Shown here: piece after piece, positions 7,087 through 11,811 of the stretch
How positions within the stretch are numbered: position 1 is the stretch's first letter
How the letters are laid out: each line of letters begins with the position of its first letter
NCBI GenBank assembly: GCA_009926815.1
Contig: RFOC01000045.1
Coordinates: 1 to 11,811 of the forward strand
Direction of reading: 5' to 3'
DNA length: 11,811 bases
Source of the DNA: Planctomycetota bacterium
GTDB taxonomy: Bacteria > Planctomycetota > Phycisphaerae > Phycisphaerales > SM1A02
The notes under the pieces: model-generated
Databases searched by the model: none
Told to the model about the DNA's origin: nothing
The model's input: the letters and a program-made list of their open reading frames with translations, nothing else
Position numbers and translations under genes: made by a program

Positions 7087-9653
7087 CGCAGCAGGCCGCG
7101 GACCGTGGGCCAGGCGGCCGCCCACGCCAGCAGGGTGTGCACGCCGCATCCGGCCAGCCATGCCCAGATCGGGAAGATGGCGGCCAGCCGGAGCCCAGCC
7201 AGATCGGCGAAGAGCACGCGGCCCGCCCACGCCAGTTCCCAGCCCAGTCCGGTGCCGGCGATCACGGCGGTGATGGCGACGACGCCCGCTTCCGCCAGGA
7301 TCAGGCTGACCACGGGTGCCCGGGCTGCACCCATGGCGCGGAGCACGCCCAGTTCGCCCCGTCGACCCTGCACCTGCGCCGAGATCACGCTGCCCACGCC
7401 GAGCGAGGCCACCAGCAGCGCCGCGAAGGCCACGGCGCCGCTCACGCCCAGCACGAGTCGCCCGACATCATCGATGGCGGCGCGGATCGCTCGTCCGCTG
7501 GCGAAGATGGCGCCGGGCGCGGCCGTCGCCACCCGATCGGCCATCGCGTCATCGGTGAGCAGGGGATCGGGCGCCAGTTCCATCTGCATGAGCACGGCCT
7601 CGCGCGCGCCGAAGTGCCTGCCGACGGTGGCCAGATCCAGGAAGACGCAGCTCATCGCATGCTCCATGTAGACGCTGCGGATGCCGAAGACCTGCGTGGC
7701 GATGTCCAGCCCCGCGCTGCGGACCACGCCCACGATCTCGAAGGAGGCCCGGGACCGCGGCGCCAGCAGCTCGATCCGGTCGCCCACCTGCAGGCCGCGC
7801 GCGGTGAGGAACTGCTCGGCGACCAGTGCGCCGCGGCCATCGCGCAGCAGTGGCAGCGCCGATTCGGGCGTGCCCTGGATCCACTCCAGTCGGTTCATGG
7901 CCAGGAATGCGTCGGGTTCGAAGCCCACGCAGATGACGCCCGGCGGGGCCACGGCCTGGATCCCCAGTCCCGCCTCGCCGCCCACGCGAAGCGGCAGGTA
8001 GCCCACGGCGGCGGCCTGCCGCACGCCGGGCAGGTTCCGCAGGGCAGCCTGTTCGGCGGTGGAGAGGCCGCTCACCTTCATGGCGAAGGCGTCGCCAAAG
8101 CGGATGCGCGATCGGATCTCGCCCAGCATGCCTTCGCCATGGCTCCAGGTGGTGACGAGCACGCTCAGTCCCATCATGAGGGCGCCTGCCGTGAGTCCCA
8201 GCCGGTACGGCGCACGGGCGACGCTGCCACGCAGCAGGCCCGGAGGCAACCGGAGCATGCGCGACGTGGGCGTGGCCACGGCCGAGGCGACCACGCGAAG
8301 CAGAGGCACGCAGAGCAGGAACCAGCCCGTGTGGGCGCACGCCAGTCCCAGCAGCGCGTGCATCCAGAACTTCCGCTGCGGATCCTGCACCCGCGTGACG
8401 ATGATCGCCTCGACGGCTGCCAGGGCGGCGCCGACCAGCAGGCAGATCCACGGGCCTCGCCGCGCGGGCGGGCGCGAACGGCTGCGGAGGGCGGCCAGCG
8501 GTTGCGTGGCGGCCGCCTGCCATGCCGGAAGCGCCGAGCCCAGCACGCCGCTCGCCAGCGATGCGCCCAGCGCAAGCGCGATGCCCTCGCCGGAGGGGAC
8601 CAGACCCAGCGGCAGGCTCTGGCGGAACCACCACGCCACGGCGGCCGCGCCCGCCAGGCCCAGCGGCACGCCGGCCATCGCCGCGGACAGGCTCAGCGTG
8701 GCACCCGCCAGCAGCGGTCCCGCGAAGAGCTGCCCGCGCGACGCCCCCAGGCAGCGGAGCAGCGCGAGTTCGCGTCCCAGCTCGCTCACCGAGGTGGTCA
8801 TGCCCACGCCGACGATGAACGCTCCCGCGAGCACGGCGATGGAGCAGGCCAGCAGGAACCCCAGTCGAGCCGCGCCCACCTGGCGATCCATGCCGCTGGT
8901 GGCCATCTCCGCCGGTTCCAGCAGCAGACCCTCGGGCACGCGCGAGGCCTGGTCTTGGCACCACCCGGCGATGTCGGTCCCGGGCTCCAACACGATCGAC
9001 GCCTGCGTGAGGAGGCCGGGCCGATCGGAGAGTTCGGCCAGCAGGGAGCGATCGACCTCCACGAAGGCCCGCTGCAGCGCGCCCAGCATGGGTCGATCCG
9101 AGATGCCGCTCACGGTGAGGTCCACGGGTTCGCCCAGCCGCGTGACGCGCACCCGGTCGCCCACGCCGACCGCCAGCGACGTGGCGGAGAGCGGATCGAG
9201 CACGATCTCCATGCGGGATCCGCGAGGCCTTCCCTCGCGCAGCGGGGGTCCCTTCAGCCGCGGGTCATCGCTCGCATCCACGCCGCGGGCCTGCGCCGTG
9301 GTCCGGCGGATGCGGCCCTCGCCGTCGGTGCCCGCGTCGGCGCGGATCAGCGTGAGGGAACCGCTCAGGCGTCCCTGCACCGTGCGGACGCCGGGCCACA
9401 AGGTCATCTCCCGCAGAATGGCGTCGTCGAAGGGCGCTCCGGTCTGCTGCACCAGTCGCGCGTCGACCGAGCCCAGCAGGCGCTCCAGTCGCGCCTCCAG
9501 GTTCGCCTGGCCCGTGCGCATGCCGCTGCTCACCGCGGTGACCAGCGCCGAGGCCAGCGCCACGGCCACCGCCAGCAGCAGCGACCTAGACCGCCGTGCG
9601 GAGAGTGTCCGACAGGCGAAGCGCCAGCTGGGACGGATCCAGGCCGTCGACAT
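7050..9653 (-). CDS. FtsX/MacB-type ABC transporter permease, 867 aa
   Basis: Inner-membrane permease pairing with the ATPase encoded directly upstream; such proteins usually move lipoproteins, peptides or hydrophobic compounds out of the membrane (type VII ABC fold). About ten membrane segments are visible, near residues 24-43, 264-286, 311-343, 357-378, 401-419, 431-460, 485-503, 732-757, 780-805 and 823-848. Two FtsX-type permease domains carry the typical ELALLRCLGASRGQL (295-309) and RRGELGVLRAMGAARAPVVS (764-783) coupling motifs, with large extracytoplasmic domains after segments 1 and 7. The two-domain size is closest to YbbP-like permeases, not the about 400-residue LolC/E. The ATG at 9653 (GGGAG 5 bases upstream) is preferred over the one at 9689; it overlaps the ATPase gene by 68 bases. 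Substrate unknown. Confidence 0.9.
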   Translation of the reverse strand: MSTAWIRPSWRFACRTLSARRSRSLLLAVAVALASALVTAVSSGMRTGQANLEARLERLLGSVDARLVQQTGAPFDDAILREMTLWPGVRTVQGRLSGSLTLIRADAGTDGEGRIRRTTAQARGVDASDDPRLKGPPLREGRPRGSRMEIVLDPLSATSLAVGVGDRVRVTRLGEPVDLTVSGISDRPMLGALQRAFVEVDRSLLAELSDRPGLLTQASIVLEPGTDIAGWCQDQASRVPEGLLLEPAEMATSGMDRQVGAARLGFLLACSIAVLAGAFIVGVGMTTSVSELGRELALLRCLGASRGQLFAGPLLAGATLSLSAAMAGVPLGLAGAAAVAWWFRQSLPLGLVPSGEGIALALGASLASGVLGSALPAWQAAATQPLAALRSRSRPPARRGPWICLLVGAALAAVEAIIVTRVQDPQRKFWMHALLGLACAHTGWFLLCVPLLRVVASAVATPTSRMLRLPPGLLRGSVARAPYRLGLTAGALMMGLSVLVTTWSHGEGMLGEIRSRIRFGDAFAMKVSGLSTAEQAALRNLPGVRQAAAVGYLPLRVGGEAGLGIQAVAPPGVICVGFEPDAFLAMNRLEWIQGTPESALPLLRDGRGALVAEQFLTARGLQVGDRIELLAPRSRASFEIVGVVRSAGLDIATQVFGIRSVYMEHAMSCVFLDLATVGRHFGAREAVLMQMELAPDPLLTDDAMADRVATAAPGAIFASGRAIRAAIDDVGRLVLGVSGAVAFAALLVASLGVGSVISAQVQGRRGELGVLRAMGAARAPVVSLILAEAGVVAITAVIAGTGLGWELAWAGRVLFADLAGLRLAAIFPIWAWLAGCGVHTLLAWAAAWPTVRGLLRQSPRELLSQPT

Positions 9654-10353
9654 GGAAGCTCCCGGCCACGCGGCCGTCGCGCAGGACATGGACGCGCTCG
9701 CAGTGCGCTGCGGCGAGCGGTTCGTGGGTGACCATCACCACCAGCATGCTCCGCGTGCGGGCCACCTCCGCCAGCAGGCGCCAGAGGCGATCACTGGCCT
9801 GGCTGTCGAGGTTGCCGGTCGGCTCATCGGCCAGCAGCACGGGTGGCTCCTGGAGCAGCGCCCGCGCGATGGCCACGCGCTGCTGCTCCCCGCCGGACAG
9901 CGCATCGGGCCGATGCGTCATGCGGTCGGCCAGCCCCAGTTCCCGCAGCAGGTTCTCCGCCCGGGGCGCCGCCTCCGCGTGCGTGCGGCCGTCCAGCGTG
10001 GCTGGAAGCGTGACGTTCTCCAGGGCCGTCAGCGTGGGCAGCAGGTTGAATCCCTGGAAGATCACGCCGCTGCGGCGCCGCCGGTGCAGGGTGAGGGCCG
10101 CGTCGTCCAGGCCGCCCAGGGACACGCCACCCACCTCGATCGTTCCCTCGTCGGCCGCGTCCAGGCCCGCCAGCAGGTGGAGGAGCGTGCTCTTGCCGCT
10201 GCCGGAGGGACCCATGATGGCGTGGAAACCCGGGCCCTGGATCTCCAGATCGATGCCGCGCAGCGCCTCGACGCGCCGATCGCCCTGCCGGTAGGCCTTC
10301 CGAACCCCGAGCAGCCGCACGCCGCAGGCGGCGGCCGCTTCAGTGGGCGGCAT
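9586..10353 (-). CDS. ABC transporter ATP-binding protein (LolD/MacB/YbbA type)
   Basis: Cytoplasmic ATPase that powers the FtsX-type permease encoded next to it. The 255 residues hold Walker A GPSGSGKST (48-56), Q-loop Q100 in VIFQGFNLLPTLTALENV, signature LSGGEQQRVAIARAL (152-166), Walker B VLLADEPTG (172-180), D-loop NLD and the switch histidine H210 in VTHE. The GFNLLPTLTALENV segment is typical of the LolD/MacB/YbbA subfamily. All catalytic residues are present. The ATG at 10353 overlaps the end of gcvH by 14 bases; no clear Shine-Dalgarno, so translation is probably coupled to gcvH. A GTG at codon 12 is an alternative start. Its 3' end overlaps the permease gene by 68 bases, so all three genes form one transcription unit. 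Confidence 0.93.
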   Translation of the reverse strand: MPPTEAAAACGVRLLGVRKAYRQGDRRVEALRGIDLEIQGPGFHAIMGPSGSGKSTLLHLLAGLDAADEGTIEVGGVSLGGLDDAALTLHRRRRSGVIFQGFNLLPTLTALENVTLPATLDGRTHAEAAPRAENLLRELGLADRMTHRPDALSGGEQQRVAIARALLQEPPVLLADEPTGNLDSQASDRLWRLLAEVARTRSMLVVMVTHEPLAAAHCERVHVLRDGRVAGSFHVDGLDPSQLALRLSDTLRTAV

Positions 10354-10723
10354 GCTTGGCGTCGTAGGTGGCCGCGTCCATGAGCTTCGCCAGGGGCGAC
10401 GCGTCGGCGACCTTCAGCTTCACCAGCCATCCACGACCGAACGGATCGCTGTTGAGCAGCGAGGGATCCTTGACCGCGTCCTCGTTGACCGCGGCGATGG
10501 TGCCATCGACCGCGGCGTAGATCTCGCTGGTGGTCTTGACGCTCTCCACCTCGCCCACGGTCTCGCCGGCCTTGACGGCCGTGCCCACGGCCTTCATCTG
10601 GACATAGGTGACGTCCGTGAGCTCGTCGGCGGCGAACTGGGTGATGCCCATGGTGACTTCCTGGCCCTGGGGCAGGAACCATTCGTGCGATTCGGAGAAG
10701 CGACAGGTGGCTGGACTTGGCAT
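10340..10723 (-). CDS. gcvH: Glycine cleavage system H protein
   Basis: Lipoyl carrier that shuttles the aminomethyl group between the P, T and L proteins of glycine cleavage in the cytoplasm. 127 residues, normal for the family. Visible are FSESHEWF near the N-terminus, GITQFAADELTDVTYVQM, and the lipoylation site ESVKTTSEIYA, with the modified lysine at about residue 63; then AAVDGTIAAVNE and GRGWLVKLK. The ATG at 10723 has GGAGG 5 bases upstream. It heads an operon with an ABC exporter, overlapping the ATPase by 14 bases; no gcvT or gcvP is present here, so it is a detached H-protein gene. H proteins also serve in lipoate relay in some bacteria, but nothing here shows that. Confidence 0.95.
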   Translation of the reverse strand: MPSPATCRFSESHEWFLPQGQEVTMGITQFAADELTDVTYVQMKAVGTAVKAGETVGEVESVKTTSEIYAAVDGTIAAVNEDAVKDPSLLNSDPFGRGWLVKLKVADASPLAKLMDAATYDAKHAAH

Positions 10724-10744
10724 GAGGACCTCCGTGGAGGCGGG

Positions 10745-10750
10745 ATGATA
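10745..10750 (-). promoter_or_regulatory. Candidate -10 box of the gcvH operon
   Basis: The minus strand reads TATCAT 21 bases before the gcvH ATG, which would give a short leader containing the GGAGG. No good -35 is visible. Confidence 0.4.
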
Positions 10751-10767
10751 GGGGGGATTCCGGCGGG

Positions 10768-10776
10768 TGCTATCTT
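10768..10776 (+). promoter_or_regulatory. Extended -10 promoter of the TIM-barrel gene
   Basis: TGCTATCTT matches the extended -10 pattern TGnTAnnnT. It lies 10 bases before the ATG at 10787, so the leader would be only a few bases. It is divergent from the gcvH promoter, with the two -10 boxes about 20 bases apart. Confidence 0.4.
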
Positions 10777-10786
10777 CGGCGTGCCC

Positions 10787-11620
10787 ATGCAGGCCCAGAT
10801 GCTGATCGCCCTGTCAGCCGGCTCGCTCAGCGGCATGCTCACCCGGGCCAAGGCGCCGCTCGCCCTGGCGGATCTTCCGGTGCATGCCCGCGAGCAGCTC
10901 GACTTCCGGGGCATCAATCTGCCCACCGACCTGCTGGCGGGGCGCACCCTGGCGGATCTGGACCGGCTGCGTGACCGGGCGGACCGCGTGGGATGCCCGG
11001 TGCTCATGCTTCTGGAGACCGAGGTCGTGGATCTGGCCGGGGCCGATGCCAGGCAGTCCGCGGCGCTGGAGCGGCTGCGCAAGCTCGCCACCGCCGCCAA
11101 CCGCCTGGGCGCGCCGTTCGTGGGCGTCCGACTGGCTGGCGTGGACAGTCCCGAGCGGATGGAGCGCGCGTGCAAGGGCATCCGCGCGGCGCTGGGCGAG
11201 ATGGATCGCTGGGAGGTCAACCTGCTGCTGCAACCCTCGGGCGGGCTGCTCGAGCGCGGCGAGCCTCTGGTCGACCTGGTGAAGAAGGTGGGGGGCTTCC
11301 GCATCGGCGCGCTGCCCTCGTTCCTGCACGCCCACGAGAGCGGCGACCTGAAGGACATGCTTCGACGGCTGGCGCCCTACGCGCAGGCCATGATCGCCCA
11401 GGTCAAGGGCTTCACCGCCGCGGGCAAGCACGTCGACTGGTCGCTGGATCACTGCATCGAGGTGCTCCGCGCCGTGGGCTACGGCAACATGCTCAGCCTG
11501 GAGTACGTGGGCAAGGGGGATGGCACGCGGACGATCGAGCAGGCACGCGACGCGCTGCAGGACGCGCTGAAGGCCATCGCGGCCATGGCGTCGGAGCCCG
11601 AGGAGGAGGAGGCGGCGTGA
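10787..11620 (+). CDS. Xylose-isomerase-like TIM-barrel protein, probably degenerate active site
   Basis: Resembles sugar-phosphate isomerases/epimerases of the AP-endonuclease-2 / xylose-isomerase-like fold. Recognisable parts: NLPTDLLAG near residue 45, RLGAPFVGVRLAG, VNLLLQPSGG, VGGFRIGALPSF, YAQAMIAQVKGF and, near the C-terminus, VGYGNMLSLEYVGKGD. In typical members the corresponding stretches read ENHGG and LPDF and supply metal-binding Glu and Asp; here they read QPSGG and LPSF, so only the last Glu (LSLEY) seems kept. It may be non-catalytic or bind another ligand. 277 residues with the ATG at 10787, chosen because of the extended -10 box just upstream; ATGs at 10745 (GGAGG 4 bases before it) and 10799 are alternatives. 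Its stop overlaps the cmk start. The tail is acidic (EPEEEEAA). Specific function unknown. Confidence 0.75.
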   Translation: MQAQMLIALSAGSLSGMLTRAKAPLALADLPVHAREQLDFRGINLPTDLLAGRTLADLDRLRDRADRVGCPVLMLLETEVVDLAGADARQSAALERLRKLATAANRLGAPFVGVRLAGVDSPERMERACKGIRAALGEMDRWEVNLLLQPSGGLLERGEPLVDLVKKVGGFRIGALPSFLHAHESGDLKDMLRRLAPYAQAMIAQVKGFTAAGKHVDWSLDHCIEVLRAVGYGNMLSLEYVGKGDGTRTIEQARDALQDALKAIAAMASEPEEEEAA

Positions 11621-11811
11621 GTTCGGGCCTGGTCATCACCATCGACGGGCCTGCCGGCACCGGCAAGAGTTCGGTGAGCCATCGCCTGGCCCAGCGACTG
11701 GGCATGGAATTCCTCGACACGGGCGCCATGTACCGCGCGGCGGCGCTGCTGGCGATCGAGGCGGGGCTCTCCCCGGATGGTGGTCCGGTCCTCGCCGCCG
11801 CGGTGCAGCGG
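11617..11811 (+). CDS. cmk: Cytidylate kinase (partial, N-terminal 65 codons)
   Basis: Phosphorylates CMP and dCMP with ATP for nucleotide recycling in the cytoplasm. The 65 codons present show the P-loop GPAGTGKSS (about residues 10-18) and the nucleotide-binding motif LDTGAMYRAAAL (about 36-47), both characteristic of Cmk; the rest lies beyond the window. The start is the GTG at 11617, inside the overlap GTGA with the stop of the TIM-barrel gene, with a GGAGGAGG-type Shine-Dalgarno just upstream inside the acidic tail codons. The overlap implies translational coupling with the TIM-barrel gene. Confidence 0.93.
   Translation, partial: MSSGLVITIDGPAGTGKSSVSHRLAQRLGMEFLDTGAMYRAAALLAIEAGLSPDGGPVLAAAVQR

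Noticed and set aside
7137..9731. Very long plus-strand open frame opposite the permease gene
   Set aside because: His/Gln/Arg/Ala-rich product without domains, antisense to a gene with clear FtsX motifs and membrane segments.

Overview
The window is GC-rich bacterial DNA with tightly packed genes. Two secreted proteins end in a VP-x-PGAAALVGLAGLIGSRRR tail, a PEP-CTERM-like sorting tag of a style common in Planctomycetota of the class Phycisphaerae. Together with the UvrA/UvrB sequence style this suggests a phycisphaeral planctomycete; that assignment is inference, not proven by a marker gene.

Left part (1-4545): the nucleotide excision repair genes uvrA (cut by the left edge at its second ATP-binding loop) and uvrB (complete, 700 codons) lie on the minus strand in the order uvrB, then uvrA. 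A short plus-strand ORF of 59 codons with a strong intrinsic terminator sits between them. UvrA and UvrB together recognise DNA lesions. uvrA, uvrB and the small ORF all lack a Shine-Dalgarno sequence and carry a -10-like hexamer 6-7 bases before the start codon, which suggests leaderless mRNAs.

Middle part (4546-7049): two paralogous secreted proteins face each other, about two thirds identical over their aligned part. Both have a signal peptide, a beta-rich body and the sorting tag. Between them lie terminators, a 33-codon single-membrane-segment ORF, and a minus-strand stretch with several strong hairpins that ends in a good intrinsic terminator. A locally AT-richer stretch follows (6836-7049).

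Right part (7050-11811): a minus-strand operon runs gcvH (lipoyl carrier H protein of glycine cleavage), a LolD/MacB/YbbA-type ABC ATPase, and an 867-residue FtsX-type permease with two permease domains; all three genes overlap. Divergently, on the plus strand, a xylose-isomerase-like TIM-barrel protein with apparently eroded active-site motifs overlaps by 4 bases the start of cmk (cytidylate kinase), which runs off the right edge.

No CRISPR array, tRNA, rRNA, insertion sequence or recognisable defence system was seen. The most unusual points are the convergent twin sorting-tag proteins with nearly identical DNA in the tag, the structured minus-strand region between them, the gcvH-ABC exporter operon, the probably non-catalytic TIM barrel, and the leaderless-looking repair genes.
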